Source: Pirellulales bacterium
GTDB taxonomy: Bacteria > Planctomycetota > Planctomycetia > Pirellulales > UBA1268
DNA length: 64,000 nt
Assembly: GCA_018401745.1 (NCBI GenBank)
Contig: JAGYJY010000016.1
Coordinates: 62,001-126,000 of the forward strand
Direction: 5' to 3'
This document shows positions 53,036 to 63,912 of this stretch, piece by piece. The position numbers were made by a program, and so were the translations under genes. The notes under the pieces were generated by a model. It saw only the letters and a program-made list of their open reading frames with translations, did not search any database and was not told where the DNA came from. Within the stretch, counting starts at the first letter, position 1; each line of letters begins with the position of its first letter.

Positions 53036-54376
53036 ATGCCGCCTGCTCGTCGCCGTCCTTCCGCTGCTGTGTATGCCCTGTTGACGTTGGCCATCGGCTG
53101 GCTCGTAGCACCTTCAGAGGAGTTGCGGGCCGATGCCCTGGAGCGGCTCAACGAGCCGCGGCTGGCCCGTGTGCACGCCGCCGTCGAAGCGTTCGAGGCA
53201 GCCCGCTCCTCGCTCGAGCCGAGCAGGCCCTACCGCGAGTACCGCGTAAACCTGCATGTGCACTCAGCCTTCTCCCACGACAGCCGCGGCGAACTCCCAG
53301 CAATCGTGGCCGCAGCCAAGCGGGCCGGCACCGAGGTGCTGATGTTCACAGAGCACCCTGCCGACCACTACGACTTCGTTCTCGACGGCCATCGCGGGCT
53401 CCACGATGGCGTGCTCTGCATTCCGGGGGCTGAGACCAGGGGGCTGCTGACCTATCCCACGGCAAGCATGGCAGGCCAGGAATCGCTTGAGCCGGCCGAT
53501 TTTGTCCGGCGTGTCCGCCAGCAGGGAGGGCTTTCGTTTCTCTCCCACCTCGAGGAGCGTCTCGACTGGGAGCTGCCCGGGCTGACCGGCTGCGAGATCT
53601 ACAACACCCACGCCGACGCCAAAGAGGAGACGCAACTCTTCGCAAGCCTGCAAAACCCGCTCTTTCTGCTCCGCATCGCGGCGATGGTCAACCGCTATCC
53701 GCAGGAGACTTTCTCAGCCCTGCAAGACGACCCGCGGCTCTACCTCGATCGCTGGGATCAGCTCTGCCAGATCGCACCGCACACGGGCGTCGCAGCCAAC
53801 GATGCCCACGAAAACGTCGGGGTCGTGATCCGGCTGGCCGCCGATGGCAAGGTGGCTGTCACCGATCCCCTCGACGATCCGCTGCTGACCCTCGACCTGG
53901 CCCTCGTGCGACCGCTGCTGGGCGTGGCCGATGAGGCGGAGGAGGGCGAGGAGCTCTTCCGCATGCAGCTCGACCGGTATGAGTTCAGCCTGCGGCATGT
54001 CGGCACGCATGTGTTGGCCCGCGAGCTCACCCGGCCGGCCATCGAAGAGGCCCTCGCGGCCGGGCGGGCTTTTGTGGCCTTCGACTGGATCGCCGACTCG
54101 CGTGGCTTCGACTGTCATCTGGCCGCTGCCGATGGGCGGCATGAGATGGGCAGCGTGCTCTCCTGGAGCGAAGGCCTCCAGCTGCGAGCAGCCGCTCCGC
54201 TGCCGGGCCACTGGCGCGTGATCCGCGACGGCGAATGCATCCACGAGGCCGACGGCCGCGAGCTCAGCCTGCCTGTGGCAAAGCCCGGCAACCATCGCGT
54301 CGAGCTCTCGCTGGACGTCGCCGGTGAGCCGCATCTGTGGGTGCTGGGCAACCCGTTCTATCTCCGCTCACGCTGA
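53036..54376 (+). CDS. Secreted PHP-domain metallophosphoesterase-like protein
   Basis: 446 residues. The N-terminal hydrophobic segment (AVYALLTLAIGWLVAPSEEL) is a probable signal. PHP motifs: NLHVHSAFSHDS near residue 72 (first His pair and Asp), MFTEHPADHYD near 103, PGAETRG near 130, SFLSHLEERLDW near 175 and ANDAHEN near 271. These supply the usual metal ligands of the PHP fold, which hydrolyses phosphoesters. A C-terminal beta-rich region (about 350-446) is extra. It follows the TPR gene by 35 bases and converges with the FAD/Fe-S dehydrogenase gene, overlapping it by 9 bases. Substrate not predictable. Confidence 0.8.
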   Translation: MPPARRRPSAAVYALLTLAIGWLVAPSEELRADALERLNEPRLARVHAAVEAFEAARSSLEPSRPYREYRVNLHVHSAFSHDSRGELPAIVAAAKRAGTEVLMFTEHPADHYDFVLDGHRGLHDGVLCIPGAETRGLLTYPTASMAGQESLEPADFVRRVRQQGGLSFLSHLEERLDWELPGLTGCEIYNTHADAKEETQLFASLQNPLFLLRIAAMVNRYPQETFSALQDDPRLYLDRWDQLCQIAPHTGVAANDAHENVGVVIRLAADGKVAVTDPLDDPLLTLDLALVRPLLGVADEAEEGEELFRMQLDRYEFSLRHVGTHVLARELTRPAIEEALAAGRAFVAFDWIADSRGFDCHLAAADGRHEMGSVLSWSEGLQLRAAAPLPGHWRVIRDGECIHEADGRELSLPVAKPGNHRVELSLDVAGEPHLWVLGNPFYLRSR

Positions 54377-57300
54377 GCGCACGGCTGGGCAGGCCGCATG
54401 CAGGATCTCGACTGGATGGAGGGCCGTGCGCCCTGTGCCATCCTTGATCTGATGGCGGCAGCTGGTGCCCGGAGCGGCGATCACGGTTTCCGCCCCTGCC
54501 TGACGGACTGCCGGAAAGAGCACCATCTCGCCGATCTGCATCGAGAGGTCGTAGTGCCTCCGTTCATAGCCAAACGAGCCAGCCATGCCGCAGCAGCCAG
54601 AGGGAATCGCCTCCACCGTATGGCCCGCAGGAAGCCCCAGCAGCTGCAGCGTTGGCTCCAGGGAGGCGAGCGCCTTCTGGTGGCAGTGGCCGTGCACAAG
54701 GATGCGGCGAGGCGTGGTGTCGAAGTCGGCAGCAGTGAGCGTGCCGGCGGCCATCTCGCGGGCCAAAAACTCATCAATCAGCAGGCAGTTGGCTGCCAGC
54801 GTGCGAGCAGCGGGCTCAAGCTGCTGCGGCACGAGGTCGGGCACCTCGTCGCGGAAGCCCAGGATCGCCGATGGCTCGATCCCCAGCAGCGGCGCGTCGT
54901 CGCTGACAACCGGGCCGAGCAGCTCGAGGTTGGTCAACCGCGAGGGTGCGGGCATCCCGAAGCAGCCCCTTGGAGATCTTGGCTCTCCCGCTTTCCACAT
55001 GCTCTGGGATGTCCACGGTGTAGCCGAGGGCCTCAAGCAGCTGCACCGCCTTGATGCCAATCTCCGCATCGAGGGTGTCTGAAAACTCGTCACAAAACAG
55101 ATGCACCCGCCCTCGGCGGCCGTCTCCCCGATCTCGGCTGGGACGGCGAACCCACTCCGAGAGCGTGGTGGAGGAAACCGGCGGCAGCGAACGGGCGGTG
55201 TGAAAGCCCAGCGTCAACTTGATCAGCCTCGAAATCACCGGAGCACGGAAGAGGGCATTCACCAGCCAGGGCGCCAACGCCGCCAGCCGCATGGCCCGCG
55301 GCATCTCTGCGACGAGCCGAGTCCGCATGGGCACCCCCTGGGCATCGTGCCGGTGCTGCTCCCACTCAGCCTTGAGCCGGGCCATGTCGACGTTGGAGGG
55401 GCACTCGCTCTTGCAGGCCTTGCAGGAGAGGCAGAGGTCGAGCACCTCGGCGAGTTCTGGACGGCTCCAGGGATCGGCCGAGCGAGGATCAGAGAGGGCC
55501 GCCCTGAGCATGTTGGCCCTCGCCCGCGTGGAGTCCTGCTCGTTGCGGGTGGCCATGTAGCTGGGGCACATCGTGCCGCCGGCCCCCGGTGGCTTGCGGC
55601 ACTGGCCAACCCCCGTGCACTTCTCGGCCGCTCGCAACACGCCGCCGGTGTCGGCGAAGCGAAAGACGGTGTGGTGGTGTGGCTCGGGCTCACCCGGCAG
55701 GATCCGCAAGGAGGAGTCCATCGGCGGAGTGTCGATGATCTTGTTGGGATTGAAGATCCCCTGTGGATCAAAGAGCCGTTTGACCTGCTCAAGATGGCGG
55801 TAGCAGGCATCGCCCACCATCATGCGGAGAAACTCACCGCGGAGCCGGCCGTCGCCATGCTCGCCGCTGAGGCTGCCGCGATACTTCTTCACAAGCGCGG
55901 CAACGTCGGTGGCGACTGAGCGAAACATTGCCAGGCCCTCTGCCGATCGTAGATCAAACAGCGGCCGCAGATGCAGCTCGCCGGCTCCGGCATGGGCGTA
56001 GTGCACACAGTCGATGCCATACTTCTCAGCCAGCAGCCGGTCAAACTCGGCGACATAGGCCGGCAGGTCTTCGACGGCAACAGCTGTGTCTTCCACGATC
56101 TCGCGGGGCTTGGCATCCCCCGGCAAGTTGTTGACGAGGCCCTGGCCGGCCCGCCGCAGTTCCCAGACCTTCGCGCCTTCCGCACCCTCAAGCACAGGGA
56201 AGGCGTAGCCAAGCCCTGCCTCCTGGAGACGTTCCCGCATCGCGGCCACGTCGCCGCTTCGTCGGTCCGCGTCGGCATGCTTAAGCTCAACGACGAGCAC
56301 CGCGCCCGGCTCGCCCACCACAAAGCTGCGGTTGCGGGCCTGCTCGAGGTTGTCTTTGGTGCAGCTGAGAATCTTGTCGTCGATCAGCTCGCAGCCGGTC
56401 AGCTCGCTGCCGTTCGGGTCGGCCAGCCGTGGCCTGCTTTGCATCACGATCACCGTCGCCCGCAGGGCCTCATCGACGCTCTGGCAGTGCACACACAGCA
56501 GGGTTCCCGGCGGCGGGAGGGAGATCAGGCCGAGCTCATACTCCACTCCGAAGAAGAGCGTGCCTTCGGAGCCCGCCAGCAGCCGGCAGAGGTTGAAGGG
56601 CATCTCGCTCTGCGGCTCAAAGCACGACGCATCGAGCAAGGCATCGAGGGCATAGCCTGTGTTGCGGCGGGTGACCTGCGGATTGGGAAAGCTCTCGCGG
56701 ATCGTCTGCCGCGTGGCCTCATTGCCGAGCAGGTCGCGGAGCCCGCGGTAGATACGAGTCTCCAGCGAATCCGCCGCCTCGCACTTCGACGCAAACTCCC
56801 CGGGGGTCAGCGGGCCGAAGCTGACCTCCGACCCGTCGGCAAGAAAGCCACGGGTGCTCACGAGGTGGTCGCGGGTGGAGCCGTAGGCGATGGAGTTGGA
56901 GCCGCAGGAGTTGTTGCCCACCATGCCGCCGATCATCGCCCAGTCGGCAGTCGAGGTTTCGGGGCCGAAGAAGAGCCCGTGTGGAGCGAGGAAACGGTTG
57001 AGCTCATTGCGGACAACGCCCGGCTGCACCCGCACCCGCCGCCGCTCAAGATCGAGGCTGAGAATGCGGTTCATATGACGGCCAGCATCAACCACGATGC
57101 CACCGCCCACGACCTGCCCAGCCAGCGACGTGCCCGCCGCCCGCGGGATGATGCCGACCCGCTCGATCCCAGCAAAGCGGATCAGCTCACGGACATCGGC
57201 ATCCGTCTTCGGAAAGGCCACAGCCTCCGGCTGCTGCTGATACTCCGAGGCGTCGGTCGCGTAGATCCCGCGGGCTACCCGATCGCTCCGCACCTCACCT

Positions 57301-57383
57301 TCAAGGATCTGGCTCAGCGTCGCATACCGAGCCCCCGCCGCTGTCACACCGATCGAGTCTTTGACCTGCGTCACCATCACCAC
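54368..57383 (-). pseudogene. FAD-linked oxidase/Fe-S D-lactate or glycolate dehydrogenase fusion, with a one-base frameshift
   Basis: The first frame (57383 to about 54940) encodes a PCMH FAD-binding domain (GTSLAGQVVGGGIVVDAGRHM near residue 85), the FAD-oxidase C-terminal domain (HAGAGELHLRPLFD, LSGEHGDGRLRGEF) and ferredoxin-like clusters (CTGVGQC, MCP, CLSCKACKSECP). The rest, in another frame (to 54368), has both heterodisulfide-reductase-type CCG blocks: HGHCHQKAL and PSGCCGMAGSFGYERRH. The junction is near 54931-54945, where ISKGLLRDARTLAV should run on to TNLELLGPVVSDD. One surplus base explains it. Corrected length is about 1005 residues, as in Dld/YdiJ-type quinone-linked 2-hydroxyacid dehydrogenases. 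Confidence 0.8.
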
Positions 57384-57604
57384 TCCACGACCACGCCCGT
57401 TATAAAAACTCCATCATACCGGCGTGTTTTGTGAGCGAGGGGAAGACCGCGCGGGGATGGGTGGAGACCGCGCGCTGGAGGTCCGGCTCGGCAGGCGGCA
57501 AAAGTCTCGTCGCTGGGCCAGGATAGGCCTAAACGCTCCTCGAGCGTTCGCCGACCCGCCGAGCCTCCACTTTTCTGTCAAGGAGCGAAGGGTGAGGCAG
57601 AGAA

Positions 57605-57753
57605 CGGGACGGGTCCTCGGGCCGCGAAGCGAATGCACACGCAAGCGGGACGGGTCCTCGGGCCGCGAAGCGGCCTCGGCTTTGCCGAGGTGCCTCCGGC
57701 ACCCGAAGACCCGTCCCGTTCAATCCGCCTCCGGCACCCGAAGACCCGTCCCG
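57605..57753. repeat. REP-like palindromic cluster: four copies of a 17-nt core in opposed pairs
   Basis: A 27-nt unit occurs at 57605-57631 and 57646-57672. A 26-nt unit in the opposite orientation occurs at 57693-57718 and 57728-57753. All four share the core CGGGACGGGTCYTCGGG. Between the pairs lies a small hairpin, CCTCGGC (57674-57680) with GCCGAGG (57684-57690) around TTT. The whole 149 bp can fold into a large stem. Confidence 0.85.
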
Positions 57754-57841
57754 CTCACTGCAGCGCCCGCACCGCCGCCGCCGCCCCGGCCGCAGGCCGC
57801 CGCTCCTGCGGCGGACAGGCCGTCCTTAAAACCGTAAGCGA

Positions 57842-58022
57842 GGGGTGAGCCCGGGCCGAATGAGCCGGCCTTGCAGTCGAGCGAAGCCCGGAGGGCGAAA
57901 GCGAGAATGCACGAGTGAGCGAAGCCAGGATGGCGAAGCGAACGCTCGGCGAATCGGCCTGGGCTCACCCCGAGCGACCCCGAACGCTCGGCTCATCGGC
58001 CCGGGCTCACCCCGAGCGACCC
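57842..58022. repeat. 42-bp tandem duplication with a distant inverted arm
   Basis: A 42-bp unit at 57939-57980 is repeated at 57981-58022 with three mismatches. The second copy contains TCGGCCCGGGCTCACCCC (57996-58013), an exact reverse complement of 57842-57859. The pairing continues through CGGCTCA/TGAGCCG (57989-57995 with 57861-57867) past one bulged base. A long-range stem with a loop of about 120 bases is possible just upstream of the FG-GAP gene. Confidence 0.8.
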
Positions 58023-58106
58023 CGCTCTCGCACCCCAGCCATCCCAGCGGCATACTCTCAGCATCGGGGTGATTCCAATCAGCAAAACAAAAGCGAGGGG
58101 AGCAGC

Positions 58107-59339
58107 ATGAGGTCGTTCGTCCAGAGCAGAGGTCTGCAGCAGATCGCCATCACCGCCGGGCTGATGGCCGCTATCACCGCACTGACGACGGCAGCCTTTG
58201 CGGCCGAAGGAGACGTCGCCTTCGAGAAGATTCCCCTCACGGCAACCTTCCACGCCGAAGGCTCTGGCATTGGCGACTTCAACCGCGACGGTCAGGGCGA
58301 CGCTGTCTACGGGCCCTACTGGTATGAGGGGCCCGAGTTCACCAAGCGGCATGAGATCTACCCGCCGGAAGACTTTGATCCCAACGGCTACTCCAACAAC
58401 TTCATCACCTTCGTTCATGATGTGGACGGCGACGGTTGGACCGACGTGCTGGCCAATGTCTGGCCCGGTAAGGAGGTGGCCTGGTTTCGCAATCCAGGCG
58501 AACAGGGCGGGCGGTGGGAGCGGCATCTGGCCTTCCCCGTGGTCGACAACGAGTCACCGCAGTTCGCCGACGTGAACGGTGATGGGAAGCCAGAGCTCGT
58601 GTTTCACACCGGCGGCGTGCTCGGCTTTGCGGCCCCCTCCGACGCCAGCGGCACTGAGCGATGGCTGTTTACCCCCTGCTCGGAGATGCATGGCTGGGGG
58701 CAATACACCCACGGTCTCGGGCTGGGCGATGTCAACGGCGACGGGCGGGTGGATTTGTTGATGAGCGAAGGCTGGTGGGAGCAGCCTGAGTCGGCAGCTG
58801 GTTCGCCTTGGAAGAAGCATCCGTTTCCGTTCGGGTCGGGTGGAGCGCAGATGTATGTCTATGACGTGGATGGCGATGGTGACGGCGACGTGATCACGAG
58901 CCTCAAGGCCCACGACTATGGGCTCTCGTGGTTTGAGCAGGTCGCCGGTGATGATGGAGAGATCGATTTCGTCGAGCATGCGATCCTGCCGCCGGTTGCT
59001 GAGGAGACCCTCGCCGGAGCCCAGTTCTCACAGCCCCACGCGATCGAGCTTGCCGACGTCAACGGTGACGGCCTGATGGACATCATCACCGGCAAGCGGT
59101 TCTGGGCACACGGCCCGAAGGGTGATGCCGATCCGGAAGGAGCGGCGGTGCTCTACTGGTTTGAACTGGTGCACACAGCCAGTGACGACGGTGTGCGTGT
59201 CAGCTACCGACCGCACAGGATCGACAACGACTCCGGCGTCGGCACGCAGTTTTCGGTTGGCGACCTCAACGGTGACGGCAAAGTCGACATCGTGATCGGC
59301 AACAAAAAGGGCGGCTTCGTCTTCCGGCAGAAGCCGTAG
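58107..59339 (+). CDS. Secreted FG-GAP/VCBS-repeat protein
   Basis: 410 residues from ATG 58107, with GAGGGGAGC upstream. A signal peptide ends near TAAFAAEG. Multiple FG-GAP-like repeats follow, each with a calcium-binding DxNxDGxxD loop: DFNRDGQGD, DVDGDGWTD, DVNGDGKPE, DVNGDGRVD, DVDGDGDGD, DVNGDGLMD and DLNGDGKVD. This predicts a seven-bladed propeller exported from the cytoplasm. Such proteins are abundant in planctomycetes and bind carbohydrates or proteins. The frame extends upstream to 57915 through the tandem repeat, which I treat as non-coding. A small hairpin follows the stop. Confidence 0.88.
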   Translation: MRSFVQSRGLQQIAITAGLMAAITALTTAAFAAEGDVAFEKIPLTATFHAEGSGIGDFNRDGQGDAVYGPYWYEGPEFTKRHEIYPPEDFDPNGYSNNFITFVHDVDGDGWTDVLANVWPGKEVAWFRNPGEQGGRWERHLAFPVVDNESPQFADVNGDGKPELVFHTGGVLGFAAPSDASGTERWLFTPCSEMHGWGQYTHGLGLGDVNGDGRVDLLMSEGWWEQPESAAGSPWKKHPFPFGSGGAQMYVYDVDGDGDGDVITSLKAHDYGLSWFEQVAGDDGEIDFVEHAILPPVAEETLAGAQFSQPHAIELADVNGDGLMDIITGKRFWAHGPKGDADPEGAAVLYWFELVHTASDDGVRVSYRPHRIDNDSGVGTQFSVGDLNGDGKVDIVIGNKKGGFVFRQKP

Positions 59340-59340
59340 C

Positions 59341-59357
59341 GCCGCTATGCGAGCGGC
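59341..59357 (+). terminator. Hairpin immediately after the FG-GAP gene
   Basis: GCCGCT (59341-59346) pairs with AGCGGC (59352-59357) around a 5-base loop, starting one base past the stop codon. A second stem, GTGTGA/TCACAC at 59390-59395 and 59405-59410, follows. Neither has a U-run, so terminator function is tentative. Confidence 0.35.
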
Positions 59358-59583
59358 CCAACTCGCCCGATCCAGCCGCCAGTTGCGGCGTGTGAGACGA
59401 TCGTTCACACTCGTCGATCTCGTCAGGGATCCATATCGAAGGCCTCTTCAGGGGAGCCATTGATGGCTGCTGCCGCTTCTGCTGTTTTGCCCGAAACGAA
59501 CAACGTTGCCGCCACGCTTGATCGCGGCATGGACGCGTGACCCTTCGCTCTTCTTCCATCTTCGCCCCAGGAAAGGCAGATCC

Positions 59584-60615
<1,032 letters not shown>

Positions 60616-60651
60616 CGACACACAGCCAGAGAAGCAAAGGAATCCACGACC

Positions 60652-61785
60652 ATGGCAAAACCCCTCCGCATCGGCATGATCGGCTACGGCTTCATGGGCC
60701 GCGCCCACACCAACGGCTACAACCGCGTGAAGGACTTCTTCGACCTGGAGTATCTGCCCAAGCTCCAGGCCGTCGCCGCACGCGATGCGGAGAAGGCTCA
60801 GGCCTTTGCTGATCGCTGGGGCTATGAGCGTGTGGAGACCGACTGGCGGAAGCTCGTGGCTGCCGACGACATCGACGCGATCGACATCTGCACGCCCAAC
60901 AACCTGCATGCCGAGATCGCCATCGAGGCTGCCAAGCATGGCAAGGCGATCCTCTGCGAGAAGCCGTTGTCGATGAACACGGCGGAAGGCGAGGAGATGT
61001 GCAAGGCCGTTGAGGCAGCCGGCGTGCCGAACACGGTCTGGTACAACTACCGCCGCATTCCGGCTGTCACGCTCGCCAAGCAGCTGATCGACTCCGGTCG
61101 GCTGGGCCATATCTACCACTACCGTGCCAACTTTCTCCAGGACTGGACGATCAACGCCGATCTGCCCCAGGGGGGTGCGGCGCTGTGGCGGCTCGATGCC
61201 AAGGCGGCCGGCAGCGGCGTGACTGGCGACCTGCTCGCCCACTGCATCGACACGGCGATCTGGCTCAACGGCAGCGTCAAAGACGTCACGGCCATGACTG
61301 AAACGTTCGTCAAAGAACGGGAGCACACGCTCACCGGCAAGGTCGAGCCCGTCGAGATCGACGATGCCTGCTCCTTCCTCTGCCACTTCCAAAACGGGTC
61401 GCTCGGCCTTTTTGAGAGCACCCGCTACGCCCGTGGCCACAAGGCGCTCTACACCTTTGAGATCAACGGCGCCGACATGAGCCTCAAGTGGGATCTCCAC
61501 GACCTGCACCGGCTTGAGATTTTTGACTACAAGGATGCCGGCCCCGAGCGCGGCTGGAAGAGCATCCATGTGACCGATGGCGACCATCCCTACATGGACA
61601 AGTGGTGGGTGCCGGGCTTGGCGATCGGCTACGAGCACTCGTTTGTGCATCAGGTGGCCGACTTCCTGGCCGCCTATGCCAAGGGTGAGCCCTGCTCGCC
61701 GACCTTCCGCGACGCCCTGGAAACCCAGAAGGTCTGCGACGCGGTGCTGACCAGTGCCAAGAGCCATCAGTGGGTGAATGTGTGA
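60652..61785 (+). CDS. Cytoplasmic Gfo/Idh/MocA family dehydrogenase
   Basis: 377 residues with no signal peptide, unlike the two exported homologues earlier in the window. The NAD(P)-binding loop is [16 protein letters not shown] at residues 7-22. The catalytic EKP motif appears as CEKPLSMN near 103, followed by the substrate domain with [11 protein letters not shown] and [17 protein letters not shown], whose His is the likely proton relay. Probable role: oxidising a hydroxyl of the operon's sugar substrate. It begins 36 bases after the isomerase gene and overlaps the next gene by 4 bases. Confidence 0.88.
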   Translation: MAKPLRIGMIGYGFMGRAHTNGYNRVKDFFDLEYLPKLQAVAARDAEKAQAFADRWGYERVETDWRKLVAADDIDAIDICTPNNLHAEIAIEAAKHGKAILCEKPLSMNTAEGEEMCKAVEAAGVPNTVWYNYRRIPAVTLAKQLIDSGRLGHIYHYRANFLQDWTINADLPQGGAALWRLDAKAAGSGVTGDLLAHCIDTAIWLNGSVKDVTAMTETFVKEREHTLTGKVEPVEIDDACSFLCHFQNGSLGLFESTRYARGHKALYTFEINGADMSLKWDLHDLHRLEIFDYKDAGPERGWKSIHVTDGDHPYMDKWWVPGLAIGYEHSFVHQVADFLAAYAKGEPCSPTFRDALETQKVCDAVLTSAKSHQWVNV

Positions 61786-62780
61786 GCAACGCTGCAGCCC
61801 CACCCCGCATCCTGCTGACCACAACCTCGTTTCAGGACACACCCGGCCGCCACCACGACCTCCTCGCCGAAACCGGCTGGGAGATTGTGACGGCCCGGGG
61901 GCCGCTGAGCGAAGCCGACACGCTGGCTGCGGTCGGTGAGGTCGATGGCTATATCTGTGGCGACGACGCGATCTCCCGGGCGGTGCTCGAGAAGGCTCGC
62001 CCGCGGCTGAAGGTGCTCAGCAAGTATGGCATCGGTGTCGACAAGATCGACGTCGCCGCCTGCACCGAGATGGGCCTTCCGCTGCTCTTCACCCCTGGCG
62101 TCAACCACACGACGGTTGCCGAGCACACCTTCCTGCTGCTCTTGGCCCTTGAGAAGCATCTGCTCTTCCACTGCGACTCCACGCGAGCTGGCGGCTGGAA
62201 GCGGAAGACGGGCCACGAGATCCTCGGCAAGCGGATCGGCATCGTGGGCCTGGGCCGCATCGGCCGTGAGGTGGCGATCCGTGCCCGCGCCTTTGGCATG
62301 CAGGTGACGGGCTACGATCTCTACTGGGACGACGCCTTTGCCGCCGAGCACGCCATCGAGCGGGCTGCCACGATCGACGATGTCTTCGCGGCAAGCGATA
62401 TCCTCTCGCTGCACACCAACCTCACCGACGAGACCCGCGACCTCGTGCGGGCTGAGACGATTGACCGCATGAAGCCGGGCGTGATCATCCTCAACTGTGC
62501 CCGCGGCGAGATCGTCAACACGGCCGACATGGCCTCAGCACTGCAGAGCGGCCGGGTCGCCGGCTACGGCACCGACGTGCTCGACGCCGAGCCACCGCCA
62601 GCTGATCACCCGCTGCTCGGGCTGCCCAACTGCATCGTCACGCCACACGTCGGCAGCCGCACGAGCGAAAGCGTGGAGCGGCAGGCCGTCGCCGCCGTCA
62701 CCAACCTGATTCATGCGATGCGAGGCGAGAAGCCGCTCGCCCAGGTCAACCCTGAGGTTCCGGTCACCAAGCATGTCTGA
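61782..62780 (+). CDS. D-2-hydroxyacid dehydrogenase, phosphoglycerate-dehydrogenase-like
   Basis: 332 residues. The NAD-binding [18 protein letters not shown], then catalytic Arg in [11 protein letters not shown], Glu in [13 protein letters not shown] and His in [11 protein letters not shown], identify the D-isomer-specific 2-hydroxyacid dehydrogenase family. It interconverts a 2-keto acid and its D-2-hydroxy acid. Serine biosynthesis (SerA) is possible by sequence, but the operon argues for a catabolic 2-keto sugar acid. No ACT domain is present. I start at GTG 61782, which overlaps the preceding stop as GTGTGA; an earlier GTG at 61770 would overlap more. Confidence 0.85.
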   Translation: MSNAAAPPRILLTTTSFQDTPGRHHDLLAETGWEIVTARGPLSEADTLAAVGEVDGYICGDDAISRAVLEKARPRLKVLSKYGIGVDKIDVAACTEMGLPLLFTPGVNHTTVAEHTFLLLLALEKHLLFHCDSTRAGGWKRKTGHEILGKRIGIVGLGRIGREVAIRARAFGMQVTGYDLYWDDAFAAEHAIERAATIDDVFAASDILSLHTNLTDETRDLVRAETIDRMKPGVIILNCARGEIVNTADMASALQSGRVAGYGTDVLDAEPPPADHPLLGLPNCIVTPHVGSRTSESVERQAVAAVTNLIHAMRGEKPLAQVNPEVPVTKHV

Positions 62781-63861
62781 AGTTTTCCATGTCGTGCCGC
62801 CTGAGGCCCACGAACGGATCATCCGCGAAGCGTATCGCCAGCGTGGCTTTAACGACGCCGAGAGCAGCCATGCGGTGGCCCTGGCAGCCGCAGCCACACG
62901 CCACGGCATCCGCACCCACAACGCAATCAAGGCCCTCCACCTCGACGACCTTTTCGGCTCCAAGGTGGGCGGCTGCGTGCCAGGTGCGGCGATCCGGCGG
63001 CTGCCGAGCCGCTTTGAAGCGACCGAAACCTGGGACGCGGGCAAGAAGCTTGGCCAGGCAGTGGCCTGGGAGGCGATCGATCGCTGCATCGAACTGGCCG
63101 ACCGGTATGGCACCGGCACTGTTGCCGTCGACAACGCCTTCCACTACCTCTGGGGTGGCGGCTACGTGATGGAAGCCGCCGCGCGTGGCTACATCGCCTA
63201 CACCAACTGCACGGCATCGCTGGCCGAGGTCGTGCCCTTTGGCGGCAAGCATCCCACGCTCGGCACCAACCCACACTCCTGGGGCTTTCCTACCACCGAC
63301 GCGGTCGGCTTCCCGATCGTGATCGACTGGGCCACGTCGATGGTGGCAATGGGCCGGGTGCAGCAGTTCCTCCGCGAGGGCACGCAGCTCCCGCCCAATG
63401 CCGCGGTCGATGCTCATGGCCAGCCCACCACCGATCCCGCCCAGGCCAAGGCCCTTCTCCCTTTTGGTGCCCACAAAGGCTACGGGCTGTCGCTGATCAA
63501 CGAGGTGGTGGCCGCGCTGATCGGCGGCTCCCTCCCCACGATCCGCAGCCGTGCCCCAGTCGCCGGCGAGAAGCAGAGCTGCTGCTTCTATTTCCAGGTG
63601 ACCCACCCGGAAGCGATTAGTGGCGGTGCCTTTGCCGCAGGTCGCAGCCAGGCTGACAACATCAAGGCGGTGCTCGCCGACATCCTCGGCCACGGCAACG
63701 ACCGCTGCCTGCTCCCCGGGCAGCTCGAAGCCGATGCGGCCAGGCGGTCCGACGCCGCCGGCGGCCTGCTCTTCTCCACCGCCGAAGTCGAGGCCTTAAA
63801 CGAGATCGCCCGCGAAGCCGACACCGCACCGCTCGACCCTGCAGGTCTTGCCACCGCCTGA
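62773..63861 (+). CDS. Malate/L-lactate/ureidoglycolate (Ldh2-type) dehydrogenase
   Basis: 362 residues. The family layout is clear: ESSHAVALAAAATRHGIRTHN, DRYGTGTVAVDNAFHYLWGGGYV, FGGKHPTLGTNPHSWGFPTTD, IDWATSMVAMGRVQQF and FGAHKGYGLSLINEVVAAL. Ldh2-type enzymes reduce or oxidise small 2-hydroxy or keto acids with NAD(P), and in sugar-acid operons they often act on 2-keto-gulonate-like substrates. ATG 62773 overlaps the end of the previous gene by 8 bases; the frame back to 62713 is not family-like. Fourth gene of the catabolic operon. Confidence 0.87.
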   Translation: MSEVFHVVPPEAHERIIREAYRQRGFNDAESSHAVALAAAATRHGIRTHNAIKALHLDDLFGSKVGGCVPGAAIRRLPSRFEATETWDAGKKLGQAVAWEAIDRCIELADRYGTGTVAVDNAFHYLWGGGYVMEAAARGYIAYTNCTASLAEVVPFGGKHPTLGTNPHSWGFPTTDAVGFPIVIDWATSMVAMGRVQQFLREGTQLPPNAAVDAHGQPTTDPAQAKALLPFGAHKGYGLSLINEVVAALIGGSLPTIRSRAPVAGEKQSCCFYFQVTHPEAISGGAFAAGRSQADNIKAVLADILGHGNDRCLLPGQLEADAARRSDAAGGLLFSTAEVEALNEIAREADTAPLDPAGLATA

Positions 63862-63912
63862 CGCTTCCCAGACGTTCCCCACCCACTCCCGTTCGTGCCC
63901 CACGAAACTGCC

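Larger units (their letters stand above)
57384..58106. other. 723-bp repeat-rich divergent intergenic region
   Basis: No gene is supported between the dehydrogenase start and the FG-GAP gene start. The region contains the 57605-57753 palindromic repeat cluster, a 42-bp tandem duplication at 57939-58022 and a bulged 25-bp inverted repeat. The stretch 57761-57830 is almost pure G/C. The promoters for both flanking genes must be at its ends, and I cannot identify their hexamers. Confidence 0.7.
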
